Source: Pyrenula massariospora
Taxonomy: Eukaryota > Ascomycota > Eurotiomycetes > Pyrenulales > Pyrenulaceae
Assembly (NCBI GenBank): GCA_021030905.1
Contig: JAGFMI010000022.1
Location: 620,001-684,000, forward strand
Direction: 5' to 3'
Length of the DNA: 64,000 nucleotides
The notes under the pieces were generated by a model. The model was given only the letters and a program-made list of their open reading frames with translations, ran no database searches and was not told where the DNA came from. Every line of letters begins with the position of its first letter. Positions within the stretch are counted from its first letter, which is position 1. Shown one piece after another: positions 11,211 through 23,100 of this stretch. Both the position numbers and the translations under genes were made by a program.

Positions 11211-12758
11211 TCAGCTGTCGAAGCTGTATCGGAGCCATTCCCCCACTGCCCGTAGGCTCTCCCATCGGACAGCTTCGCTGCTCTCGTTCATCAGCTCCAT
11301 CACTCGACCCTTAAGACCCAACTTCTCTAATTGGGTCCGTTTCTCGGGTACTTCTTTGACCAGATTGCCCACATCGTTGCACGCAACCGCAAGCACCTGT
11401 TTATCATCATCCCAGCTCTTGCTCAAGACCTCGGCCAACTTCTTTGGGAGTTCCATGTTGTTGGTCTCGATGATTTTGCGAGCATTATCTCGCCAGAAGA
11501 CTGGGTTTCGATGTGGCGGTGACCACCGCAGGCGACCGGTTTGCACCTCCGCCGCATATTCATCAAACGTGGTCTGTGTTTTCGTGTATTCATCGAGCGT
11601 TTCGGTCAAGCTATTTAAGTCCTCTAGGAGATCTGGGTCAGTCAGATGACGCCCCTTGAGGTTTGCCAACAGAGCTGGAAGGCGAGCTATGACGGCTGCA
11701 GGTACCAAGCTGCTTTGATTGCTATCCAACAGGTTTTTCAACGTTGAGAGCAGTAGACGAGTTGTCTTTTCTTTGGGCGACAAACGAAGAAGCTGGGTGT
11801 ACAACGGTACAACCTCATGGGTTCTGCATGATTTGGATAGTCAGAATCTGCACAGCCATCCATCGATAACAGAGACACGTACCGCTCGAGCTCTTCACCG
11901 ACCAAAGCTCCTTCGAAGCTCAGCTGCCATATCACCAGCAATACGTGGTACAGAAGTTGTAGTCCCACGCCGCCGCCGATAGTAGTGTCTGCACTGCGAA
12001 CGCTTGTTGCACCGCTCCAAACCGTCGAGTCGTTGTCTTTACTCGTGCCCGAAGCGGCCCGTAATGTCTCGAAAAGTGGATCGAGTGTCTGTTTTCGCTG
12101 TTCCCAGTACAATCTTCTAGACTTCGACGTCCGAAGAAGTGACGAGAATCCTTGAACTCCAATGTCCTGTAGCCCAGTGTCTGAGCTTGATACTAAAGTA
12201 GAAAAGTAGGTGAAGAGCTTTTGCAAGGCCTGCGTGTCTCTATCTTGGGGTTTCCTAGAGCTTGTTATGCTGGTCGGCACAAGGCTCGTGAGCAGAGTTG
12301 AGGATAGCAAGGGGACAGGATCTTCGGGGTTGGGAGATTGCGAAAGGAGAGGTATAAAGGGACTATAAGGCTGCTGTTGCTCTAGGAGCTTGGAAGATAA
12401 GGAGGGAACATCTAGAAAGGGTCAACCTGCTGAGCGCTCGACGGAGACAATGTTCATGCAGACCATTGATTAAATCGTTCGCTAGAACCAAAATATACTG
12501 CACAATATCATTTCTTCTAGACGCATGCTCAAAGACGCTCGCATTGCCGCCTCCTCCAATCAGCAGAGTAGAATAGCCATCTAAGTCGCCTTCGACGGTC
12601 TGCTTTCTCTGTTCTTTTCGAACTTTATCAACAACTTTGATCTTCTTGAGATGATCTTCAGTGATATTTCCTGCTCGAACAGCACCTTCCCAGGGTATCG
12701 GCCGTGATCTTATGTTGTTTTGTAATGAATTGAGGTAGGTTGGAGGGTCGAGAGACAT
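11211..12758 (-). CDS. VMA13: V-type proton ATPase subunit H, 3 exons
   Basis: Regulatory subunit of the V1 sector that couples V1 to Vo on the vacuolar membrane and blocks ATP hydrolysis by free V1. Minus-strand exons are 12464-12758, 11883-12411 and 11211-11823, giving 478 aa, the same length as yeast Vma13. The N-terminus MSLDPPTYLNSLQNNIRSRP and the DKVRKEQRKQTVEGDLDGY segment are typical. The C-terminal HEAT/armadillo domain contains NPVFWRDNARKI, LAVACNDVGNLVKEVPEKR and the terminal SEAVRWESLRAVGEWLRYSF. Start chosen at the ATG at 12758, because the only upstream in-frame extension begins at TTG. Introns are 52 and 59 nt, GT-AG. Divergent from the golgin gene to its right. Confidence 0.95.
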
Positions 12759-13331
12759 GGTAACCTCCAATGGTCAATTCAGGCGGATGACCGTCGAGGT
12801 CACAACAGGCATTCAACACGAGCTTCAAATTTCATCAGAGAAGTTATATTGACAATGAACTGGTTACGTTTCGCATCAGCGCAAGACGATATTCCTCGAC
12901 AGATCACCTTCCAACTCACGGGGATCGGCTGAGCTCCAAAAGCAACTACGTAGCTGCAAGATCCCTGCGCCAAAATCAAGGGAGGTAAGCCGAGGTCTCG
13001 GAACATGCCGTAAGCCTTACGCCAGCTTGTGAACAACGAAAAGCTGTCTGATTAAATGTCTTTAAAGTGCCGGTGCAGATGCGACGCGGGCAAACGCGAA
13101 TGAAAATTTGTCTTTAGAGCAAATTGACTCAAACTTTCACCGACACCTAGTTAACCTCTCACCGCATACAGAGCACTGGCAAGCACCTACCCTTGCATTC
13201 GCGCAGCGTCCAACGTGTCGCTACTTGTTTTCTGACCTGCGGCAAGATGATACCGTGATGGTCCCAACTGCGCCAGGATGAGAAGAGAGGTGCTATAGCT
13301 TTGGCCAGAATCCCCAACGGCCGCTTTCAAA
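12759..13331. promoter_or_regulatory. Divergent promoter region, VMA13 and the TMF/Sgm1-type gene
   Basis: 573 bases between the start codons of two oppositely oriented genes. A CCAAT string lies about 10 bases upstream of the VMA13 ATG (near 12767), too close to act as a normal CCAAT box. Short frames at 12800-13036 and 13187-13531 (-) overlap flanks or coding sequence and have no recognised motif. Confidence 0.5.
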
Positions 13332-15889
13332 ATGGCAGCCCCTGCAAAATCTACAAAGCAATCTTCCAGATGGGGTGGATTTTTGCAGCAAGCTGTAGCT
13401 AGCGTCGAATCACGGCTGGATAACATATTGGCAGAAGAAGGCGAAAGCCCAGATCCTACGAAACCTGGCTTTTCAGAGCAAGCTGGTGGTTTGAGAAGAC
13501 CATCAGGCTCTCCTCGAAAGCCAGAGGGCATGTGGTCCCCTAAATGTCTCAGCTTTTAACAGCTCATTAACATAGACCAGGTCTCTCTCGAACTTCTTCC
13601 AATGCAAGGAGCAATTCTCGCCTTCAAGAGAGATTAGCAAGAGCGGTGGTCAGTCCGAGCCCTGGTCGGCCTAGTAGCCCAGCTTCTTCAGTTGGCTCTG
13701 TCTCGCGAGCTCAGACTCCCACGGTGGAAGCGGATACGGGCCTACTACAATCCTCCATAAGCCGAGAAGCCGGGATAAATATCTTGGCCAAGTCCCCTGG
13801 TGAGGATGATGGAACCCGGACAGAAGAGAAGAATGAAAAGGGCAACGCCAAAGACACGACGACCGTCGATTCCGAAGACATAACCTTAAGAAGGTCTATA
13901 GATAATGCTGCAGAGCCAGATATCTCAAGAAGTGTTGATAGTCCGCATATCATGGTGAACGGTGTCCAGGATGGAGGAGAGTATGCTACTTCTGAAATAA
14001 ATGCTGACGTTGAGCCGGACGGGATGGAACAAAGATGGCAGGATGAGTCTCGAGAGTATATCGAGCGGATTGATGCTCTGCAGTCGAAGCTACAATATCT
14101 CGCAAAGGAAGCTGCCGAGTCGGCCAAAAGCGCCGCCGCCGCAGCACAATCTGGAAGCCTCGAGCGGAAGTTGCTGGAGAAGGATGAAAAGATTGCTCTC
14201 CTAATGGAAGAGGGGCAGCAGTTATCAAAGAAGGAAATGAGCCACCTAGCGACGCTGAGAAAAATGAGAGCTCAGGCATCAGACGCAGAAAAAGCTCATA
14301 CCCTCATACGAAAACGAGTCGAGACAGCTGAGAGTGTTCTTGCAAGAGCCGAAGAGCGCGCGAAACGTGCCGAGGCCAACAACCGTAGAGCGGAGGACAG
14401 TCTCAAATCCATCTCACAAACAGATAGAGACGTTAATTCTTTGACGCGGGAACGGGACGCTCTGAACGCCACAGTTGCGGACATGAAGGCTCAACTCCAG
14501 CGAGCAGTGAGTAGAGCCGAAGAAGCAGAAGCAAAGGCTCAAACAGACGCACTAGACAGAGAGAGACGAAAAGCGGCGGACTTGCAAGATGATCTTACAA
14601 GCGCCAAGATTGAGCGTGAGCTTAGTGAGGAAAAACTCCGTCGCGAGATTAGAGATCTGAGAGCAAGCCTTGAACGCGAAAAAGACCAAGCAAACTCCCT
14701 AGAGTCTGAACTGCGAGGCGAACAATCAGTACTTGAGAGCAAATTGGAATCTCTTAGATCGCGTGCGGAGGAGTCTACATCTGATGCAAAAGGCGAATCA
14801 CAGGCGAAGCTGCTTCGACAAATCGAACAGCTCCAGACGCAATACTCACTTGCCAGCGAGAATTGGCATGGGATTGAGAACTCCTTATTGGCGAGGCTGT
14901 CAACAGTGGAACAGGAGAGAGACGAAGTGGTTCAAAAGGAAGCCGATTCCCGCAGGAAACTACGAGAATCCAACACAAGGTCGAAGAAGCTCGACGCAGA
15001 GCTGAATAAGACAAGAGAGACGCTTCTGGATTTCGAGCAGAATCTCTCTGAAAAGGAGCACGAAATCAACACCTTATTACAAAGAAGTACAGACTCAGAA
15101 GTAAGATGTCGAGAGATCGAGGCAGACTTCGAAAAAAGACGAGAAGACGCAGAGGCAGCTTTCGCGATTCGTTTAGGCGAGGAGCGACGCAAATGGCTAG
15201 AGACCTCTATCCCCTCCATGCCCGTCCTCAACCAGCGCACTGAATCTCCTGGTACCTCCGTCCGCAAATATTCCACGTTTGACATCAATCAATATTCAAA
15301 CCCAACGTCCAACCAGACTGGCAGCCGCCGTCAGTCAACCATCCCCACCCAGATCCTCGACACAAACAACATCCCCTCTCGTCAAGCATCGTTCGACCGG
15401 ATTCCATTAATCACCCAACAACCCCCGCAAACTCCTTCAATCAGCTCGACCGAGAACCAAGACTTCCCTTTCTCCTCCAACGGTAATCGCACCCCGGTTT
15501 CCCCACCTGCACCTCGCGGCGTCAACGAACTCATGTCAGCCTCCACCATCGCCGCTGGGCCCTCCGTTCAGCTCGTCGAGCGCATGTCTGCTAGCGTACG
15601 CCGCCTCGAGTCCGAACGTGCAACCAACAAAGACGAGCTGGCTCGACTGGCGGCGCAAAGAGACGAAGCAAGACAGGAGGTCGTGGAGTTGATGCGGGAG
15701 GTGGAGCAGAAGAGGAAGCTAGACGAGAGGATTGCGGAGCTCGAGAAGGCAGAAAGTGATGTAAATGGGAGGTATCAGGCGACGCTGGAGATGCTCGGGG
15801 AGAAAAGTGAGCAGGTTGAGGAGCTGAAGGCGGATATCGTGGATGTGAAGGAAATGTACCGGGAGTTGGTGGATAGAACGATGAAATGA
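13332..15889 (+). CDS. SGM1: TMF/Sgm1-family golgin (TATA element modulatory factor homologue), 2 exons
   Basis: A peripheral Golgi coiled-coil tether; mammalian TMF and yeast Sgm1 bind Rab6/Ypt6. Exons are 13332-13527 and 13581-15889, giving 834 aa. The N-terminus (SSRWGGFLQQAVASVESRLDNILAE) is the short amphipathic motif typical of fungal members. Residues from about 190 to 530 are nearly continuous coiled coil, and a Pro/Ser-rich break follows. The last ~110 residues (VQLVERMSASVRRLESE to YRELVDRTMK) form the conserved C-terminal TMF domain. The intron is best read as GC-AG (donor GCATGT, branch ATTAAC, acceptor ACCAG). The alternative GT donor at 13532 with the acceptor at 13575 also keeps frame but has a poor donor and a 44-nt intron. 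Confidence 0.9.
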
Positions 15890-16158
15890 AGCTCAAGGAG
15901 GCGAGTATTTTTCTGAGCTAAGAAGCTGCATATTTTTGGGGCGTCCGGCAATTACCGAGGGAAACGGTTTCTTTCTCGGTGGAGTTTCATAGATGAAGCC
16001 GCTTCTTGCATTTTTCTGTGTAGCGACGCATTTTCGGTCCAGATCTTTGTTCGGAAGTTTGCGTGCTAGTTGAGTTCTTGTGCAATATTCTTATGCAATA
16101 TTCTTATGCACGTCAACCATAGCGAGTTGAGAGCCATTTGAAAACAAACCCTTGCATA

Positions 16159-17077
16159 CTACAAGTCAATACCCTCCTTCGCCGCCTCGGAAATAATAAA
16201 CTTTTTAACCTTCAACGTGTCAATAAACCAGCCAACAAATCCCACAGGGAAAAGAACCCACCTTCGTATCCGGCGCCAAATCAATCGCCGCCCGATCCTC
16301 CCTATCCCTCCTATCCGGCTCCGCCCCAGCCTTCAAAAGCTCGATCGCCACATCCCCATGCCCCTCACTGACCGCATGATGCAGCGCCGTCAGCCCGTCA
16401 TTATCGCTCGCATTCACCGGGCTCCTGTTCTCCAGCAACAGCCTCACCAGCGGGACCGACCCGACGGCCGCAGCCCGCATGAGCGGTAGCTGGCCCCTCT
16501 TATCTCTGACCCGCGTGGACGCGCCGTGGGCGATCAGGAGCCGCGAGACGTCGAGCAGGGCCTTGGAGCAGGCGAAGAAGAGGGCGGTCTGGCCGGCGGT
16601 GGTCTTGGCGTCGACGGAGGCGTCGTGGGCGAGGAGGAGGGTGGCGGCCTCGAGGCCGGCGGATTGGGGTAGGGAGCAGGAGATCATCAGCGGGGTCCAG
16701 CCGGAGGCGTCGGGGGCGTCGGGGTCGAAGGTGCGGGGGTGGGAGGCGAGGAGGGTGAGGATGGGGAGGGAGTTGGCGGAGCAGGCCCAGTGGAGGGGGA
16801 GGCGGGAGTCGAGGTCGGGGGTGGTGGGGAGTTTGGGGTTTGCCTGTGGAGCGGGAGGGTGGTGAGCTTTAGTAGTCGTGCTGGAGGGGGAGGTGGGAAG
16901 GGAAGGGAGAATGGGGACAAGTGTACCCGTATAAGAGACTCTGCTACACTGACTGTGGGGGTTTGATGTCAGTTTTGAGGAACGATCCTGGTGCGATGAG
17001 GAGGTGGGGTGTTATTACGAACCTTGACCTTCCTTACAAGCATCGTGTAATGGGAATTTGCCCTCTTGACTCTCCAT
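16159..17077 (-). CDS. NAS6: Ankyrin-repeat 26S proteasome assembly chaperone (Nas6/gankyrin), 4 exons
   Basis: Binds the Rpt3 C-terminal region and guides assembly of the 19S proteasome base. Minus-strand exons are 17023-17077, 16927-16952, 16262-16843 and 16159-16209, giving 237 aa (family about 226-240). The start MESQEGKFPLHDACKEGQ leads into a first ankyrin repeat. The next repeats carry RLPLHWACSANS, GWTPLMISCSLPQ, GQTALFFACSKALLDVSRLL, GQLPLMRAAAVGSVPLVRLL and GLTALHHAVSEGHGDVAIELL. The last exon supplies the typical tail VKKFIISEAAKEGIDL after AIDLAPDTK. Exon 2 is only 26 nt. The third exon is unusually GC-rich at third codon positions compared with neighbouring genes. It is the last gene before the AT-rich block, whose edge is about 300 bp upstream of its start. 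Confidence 0.92.
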
Positions 17078-17378
17078 ATTAAGATTCGTCTATTCAGGTT
17101 TGAAAGGCGTGATTCAGGTGGAGGATATTAGCATGATATCTACCTATTCTACTCGCAAGCAAAACTTCAAAATCAAGATTTTCCTTCTCTAGCGTAGTAG
17201 GTGAGCCATTTAATAGGTAGGGTGAGCATCGCTGTTTTAACCGTGAGCCAACTCCATAAATAGGAGGGTTGCAGTGAGCCTCGAGTCGAGTTGCCCCGCT
17301 TGTAAGGCTTAGAAAAAATCCCCCCACTACGCACGTCCCGGCGGTGCGCACGGGCTGCGCGGCTCCACCCCTCGGCGA
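17078..17378. promoter_or_regulatory. NAS6 upstream region and left edge of the RIP block
   Basis: Normal-composition DNA that ends in a very GC-rich stretch at about 17322-17378, containing the palindrome GTGCGCAC. Immediately beyond it the composition collapses to A and T. The GC-rich strip lies just past the stop codon of a decayed minus-strand frame and could be the end of the element that carried that frame. I found no matching inverted copy. Confidence 0.4.
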
Positions 17379-17915
17379 TTAGGGGATATCATCGACGGCG
17401 AGCTCTTCGGGATTGCTTAGACCAGGCCTGATTAATAAGTTTTGTAGATGATTAGATTTCGCCTTGCCCTCTATATTATTTTTGTCTTTATCTATTTTAT
17501 CTTTTTCGTCGTCCTCGGCTTCCGAGCTACTTTTATTATAAAATATATTTAATATTTCTATTTGCGCGAAGAGACCGACATCGCTATTAATTTTATATAA
17601 ATAAAAATTTATATTTGCGGTTATTAATTCAAGCCAGTTTTTTTTTTATTTAATTTGGTAGAATTATAAGGCGAAGAGGTATTCACCTACTGCAGTTTAA
17701 TTAATAAGAATTTTTTTTACATTTCGGGAAATAACTGTTTTATTAAAATTAATTCTATTTAGTATAGATACTCCGCTTAGCCTTATAATTATTTTTGCTA
17801 AAAAAATATTAAGTTTCTTTTTATCGATCTTTATTTTAACTCTCGTATTTTTAATCTCTATATTAATAAAAGGTTTAATTTTAATTATTATATATAAAAT
17901 TCGGTCCTCAATGGT
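17379..17915 (-). pseudogene. Decayed coding frame, unknown family, acidic C-terminus
   Basis: A minus-strand frame of clear coding character runs from about 17915 down to a stop at 17379-17381. The last 70 or so codons are open and end in an acidic, Lys-rich tail (SSSEAEDDEKDKIDKDK, then NPEELAVDDIP). Upstream the same frame continues, interrupted by stop codons of the kind RIP makes. G and C survive best where RIP target dinucleotides are scarce. I do not recognise the family. It may belong to an old transposable element split by the LTR retrotransposon at 19791-26566, or to a duplicated host gene. Confidence 0.45.
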
Positions 17916-19790
17916 TTTTTTTGTTATTATTTTTAAGAGTTTATTTTTGTGTCGCTTTTTAATTTCTTTAAATATTTTTATATATTACTTTAAGTATTTC
18001 GTAATTACTATTTATATATAAATATTATATTTTGTGCTGTCGCTATATAAGTAACTGATATTAAAAATAATTTTTAGCCGAAATCGAACCAGTTTTAAAA
18101 ACTATTAAGATAGAATAAATTCGCTGTTTAAATTTTAAATTATTTATATTTAGAAAATTAGTATAAGGTCTATTTTAGTAAAATTTGGGGTAAACTATAT
18201 TATAAGATTTTTTAAGTTGAAGATAATTTTATTAAGTAGTTTCAGACTGTCGCAACTATTAAATAATTTTTTCGAATAAAGTACAACCCATTAAAATTTT
18301 GTAATTTTAGTTATTATTAAAAAATCTCGAAGACAGTAGTAAAAGTCGAAAAGTATTTTTTATTTAAGCTAATGCCTGATTTAGATATATTATAATATAA
18401 ATATTGCGGTTGATAGTGGCGTACTTAGCTGTAAACTATATAATTAATATTTTTAGAATTTAAAGCGACAAGTCAAAGTCAAAATTATAAATTTTTAAAA
18501 TTACTGCTACCGATTATTATATTGTTTTTTTTTATAGATTTAAACTATTTATTATATAATAAGATTTATATTATAATACGGATGGCTTCTATAATAACTA
18601 TAAAATTAATTGAATTACGAATTAAGACAGATTAGATATTTGGTTTAATATATATTGAAATTTATAAGAAATAAAAGAATTAGAGAAATATAATTTAGTT
18701 TTAGCAGTAATTTCGGAGTATTAATAAAGAGTAAGATTGGTATTTCGAAAAATATATAATTAATAAACTGTTTAGTCGTCGTCGAATATTAATTGTAATT
18801 TATATATTTTAATAATAAGACCTATAAATAGTTTAATTACTTAAAAATATTTTCTATTCGACTTTAAATAAAGAAGAAACTTTTTTTATATAATTTAAAA
18901 TTTTTATATATCCGTCTCTCGATCGATTGTCGTAAAAAAGTCTTAAAAATAAAAATATTTAAAAGTATAACTGGTTAACTGTATTAATTATATAAATAAA
19001 TAAAAACCTGCTAAAGCATTTACTTTATGTCCAAGTAATTCTAAAACCCTAATTTTATTGTAAAGAATTATATAATATTCTATTTGTATCGACCCGTCTC
19101 GCAGAAATTAAAAATCTTTTTTATAACTTATTCGGCCAGCCAATTCTCGAAATAATTAAATTTTAATAGGTTTTTAATACTAATCTATTTATAACAATTA
19201 CCTTTTACCGCTCTGCAAATTTTAAAAAATTTTATAGATTTTTTAAGAGAAGGGCAGGCTACTAATCCATAATATATTTTAATATATATAGAAAGATTAG
19301 ATTAAGGTAAGTGCAATAAATTTATTCTATTTATATTTTTAATATAGAAAGTGAACTAGTTCTCCATTTCTTAATATTAATATTAATTTTATAGATAAAT
19401 ATACTGATAAAGGTGCAGGCTGTAGTAAAAATATTAATTAATTATAATATTTTTGTCGCTATTTTGAATATTTATAAAAATACTGTATTTAGAGCAACAA
19501 TTTATAATTTTATATACATTTTTTTTTATTGGACTCCAATTCGTAGTAATTATATTTCGAATAGTTATCACTAAAACTGCTAAAATATTTATATTAATAT
19601 TTTATAATAAATTTTTTTTTTACGGCCAGGATATTATTATATCTATATATTTTATACGCTAAAAATTTTTTTTTGTTGCGCTCGGAAATCGCTCTACAGC
19701 TTATTAATTAATATAAATAATTATATTATTTCTGTTCTGTCGACAGCAATTAATATAATTATAAATATAGTAAAATTAGCTACGGCTAGT
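17379..19790. other. RIP-type AT-rich block, left part
   Basis: About 2.4 kb composed almost entirely of A and T, with scattered G/C-containing patches. Apart from the decayed frame at its left end, no gene, RNA or terminal repeat was recognised. It flanks the left LTR of the Gypsy element and is older than that insertion. Confidence 0.75.
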
Positions 19791-20182
19791 TGTTGCGGCC
19801 CCTTCCGAAGGAACTCTGGACGGTACTTATACCATTCAATAAGATAACACTAAGGATCACGTGATTAATAATTTGTATTATTATGAAATAATAATCCTGA
19901 TTATTATAAATAATAATTATAATTAACAAAAGCAGTAGTTACAGTTATTATTTATTTCAATTTATAACTATCAATTTTAAATATATAGAAATTGATTTTA
20001 CTTCTTTTCAAAAATGAAAATATATTCAATTTAAATAGTTAAACATTTAATTAATTATAAAAGTATTAAACTACCTTTATAATTTCTTTACAAGTATTTT
20101 TTTTTTAATTTAATTTTAAATTATTTTTTAAAAATCAATCTACGCAAATATTTTTTAATAATTTAAAAATATTTATATAATA
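19791..20182 (+). repeat. 5' LTR of the Gypsy element
   Basis: 392 bp, starts TGTTGCGGCC. It aligns along its whole length with 26175-26566 and, in its first ~35 and last ~180 bases, with the solo LTR at 29830-30222. Its left end keeps more G and C than its right end. Confidence 0.85.
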
Positions 20183-23100
20183 CTTTAAATATTTTAAAGA
20201 TGGCTTATTTAAATTAAAAAAAATTTTTAACTAATTTTATAAATATTAAAAAGGTAAAAGGATTTTTATTCAATAAATATAATAAAAATTGTTAAAAATT
20301 TAACAACTAATTTATTTAATATTAAATTTATTTTAAATTTTAAAATAATAAAATTACTATCAACAAATATATTATATTTGTAGTAAAGTTATTTTAAAAA
20401 AAAATTTATAAATAGCTCAAGCTACAAATACGGAATTATTTATTAATTAAAATTAAAAAAAAAAAAAATTTAAACAATTTTGAGGTTATTATTATTAAAA
20501 TTTTTAAAAATTTTACTGTCTTTTAAAAAAAAAATAAAAAATATATTTAAAGTAATAAATATTAAAAAAAATGTTAATAAAGCTATATAATAAATAAAAT
20601 AAATATATTTTATAGCAAAATATGTTTAATATTTTAAAGAAATTTTTGTAAAACTAAAATAAAAAAATAAAGTTTTTATAATAATATTTAAAATTGAATT
20701 GAAAAATAACGTTAAAAATAAATTTATATAAATAAAAATAAATTTATTTTTATTAAAAAATTTAATAAAAAAAACAATATATTTAAATAATTAGTTGAAA
20801 AATTATAAGTTAAAATAATTTTATAATTAATACAATATAAAATGTTGATAAATATTTAAAAAAATTTTTTAAAAATTCAAACATTTTTATATATAGAAAG
20901 TAAAAACTTTTAATTTAAATATAATGCAAATTGATAATATGAAAAAAAAATTTATTAAAAAAAAAAATATAAATAAAAACATAGTTAAAAGTTACTATTT
21001 ATATAAAAAAAAAAACTATATAGTATAAAATTATTGAAATAAATTAATATATAAATTTAATATAATTTATAAAATAAATATTTTAAAGATTGTATAAACA
21101 TTTAAAAAATTAATAAAAATAAAAAATAAAATAAATTTTTAAAAAAAAAATTAAAATACACCAAGCCAATTTATTAATAAAAAAATTTAAATTTAAAAAA
21201 AATTATTTTTATATAACTACACAATTTTAAAGAATAATAAAATTATATAATTAAAAAAGATAAAAAAAAAGACCGATTTATTTAAATAATATAAAAAAAA
21301 ATAAAAAATATATATCAAAAATAAACATTATTTAGTTATTTTAAAATAATATAAAAAAAATTTATATTTTAATAAATAGAATCTTTTTTATAAAAAAATT
21401 TATTAAAATAAATATATATATAAAAAATATACATTTTATTAAATCGTAAAAAAAAAATTTAAAAAATTATATTATAAAAAGGTGTGCATAAAAATATAAA
21501 AAAAATATAAAAATAAAAAATATTTATATTATTTACACGATAAAAAAATTAATATTTATTTTTTAAAAAAAATAAAGGCATTAAATTAAAAAATATAAAT
21601 TATTAAATAAAAATAATTTCAAAGATATTAATTAAAAGATTAAAAATTATATTTATTAAATAAATATGAGGTTCATTAATCTTAAAAAATTATATATAAA
21701 ATTAAAAAGATTAAAGATAAATATTTAATAATAAAATAATAAAACAATATAGTACATTTACGACAGCAATATTTTTCTATTACTTTAAATTGATAAAAAT
21801 AAAAAATAATATAAAAATTAGTATTATAAATTTAAAAAGTTACATTATAACAATTTATATTGAAAGTAATATTTAAATTAAATATTTAATATTATTAAAT
21901 TATAAAAATTTATATAAAATAAACGATATATTAAAAAATATATTTAAAAATAAAATATATAAAAATACTTTGAATTTATTATTTTATTAATTTATATAAA
22001 AACTACTTAAAGGATAAATATATTTAAAATTTATTTTTTAACAATTTTTAAATTTGATATAAAAAAAAATAAAAAAATTAAATAAATAATAAATATATCT
22101 AGTTGTTTTAATATATTTATATAAATAAATTTTTATATTAAAAACACAATACAGATATACAATAATATCTTTAAAAATATAAATTGTAAAAAAATTTTAA
22201 AGAATTAGATAAAGAAAATTCCGAAAAAATAAAAAACGAATTTTTCGATTTATAAATTAAAAAGGAGAAATTTATATTATAATTTTAAAATAATTAGTAA
22301 ATATTAAAAATATATACATTATAAAAAAAAAGATTACTTTTTATAAACAAAAAATAAAAATTTTAATTAACTTTAAAGTTATAAAAAATATAATATTTTG
22401 AAAATATATAAATAAATTAAAAATTTTAATAAAAAAGAAAGTATAAATATATAATATATTAATTTTTAAAGAAAATAAATTAAAGACGCAAAAAGTATTA
22501 ATTAAAATAAAATTTTTATAATATAAAATAAATGATTATATTAAAATAATATATTTAAATATTATAATAATGACAATTAATTAAATAATTTTTAATATAT
22601 TATAATTACAAAAATATAATTTAAATATAAATTAATAAATAAAAAAGTTCAAACTTAATAAGTGTAATTGTATAATTATATAAAAATTTACATAATGCTG
22701 TAATATATTAATAAATAAAAAAAATAACAAAAAAACATCTAAAGAGGTTCTCCTTTTAAAATTAAATAATTTTATAAAATAAAAATTAACTTTTTTTAAT
22801 AATTTAAAAAAAAAAAGTTGTAATAAAAATAAAGTATTAAAAAAATATATAATTTTAATAATACTTTAAAAATACACTGTATAAAGTAAATTATTTAAAA
22901 AAAAAATAAATATAAATGCACTATTAAAACATTAATTATAAAATTATAAAATTAAATTATAATTAAAAAAAAAATTTATATTTAAATTTATATATAAATT
23001 ATTTTAAAAAAAATTTAATATTTTATAAAACTATATTTAAAATAATTTAAAAAAAGAATTTATTAAAAAATTAGAGTTATTTATAGATTTATTAATTTTA

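Noticed and set aside
10217-11255. Several 80-120 codon frames between the coiled-coil gene and VMA13
   Set aside because: They overlap on both strands, have no family resemblance and no credible introns.
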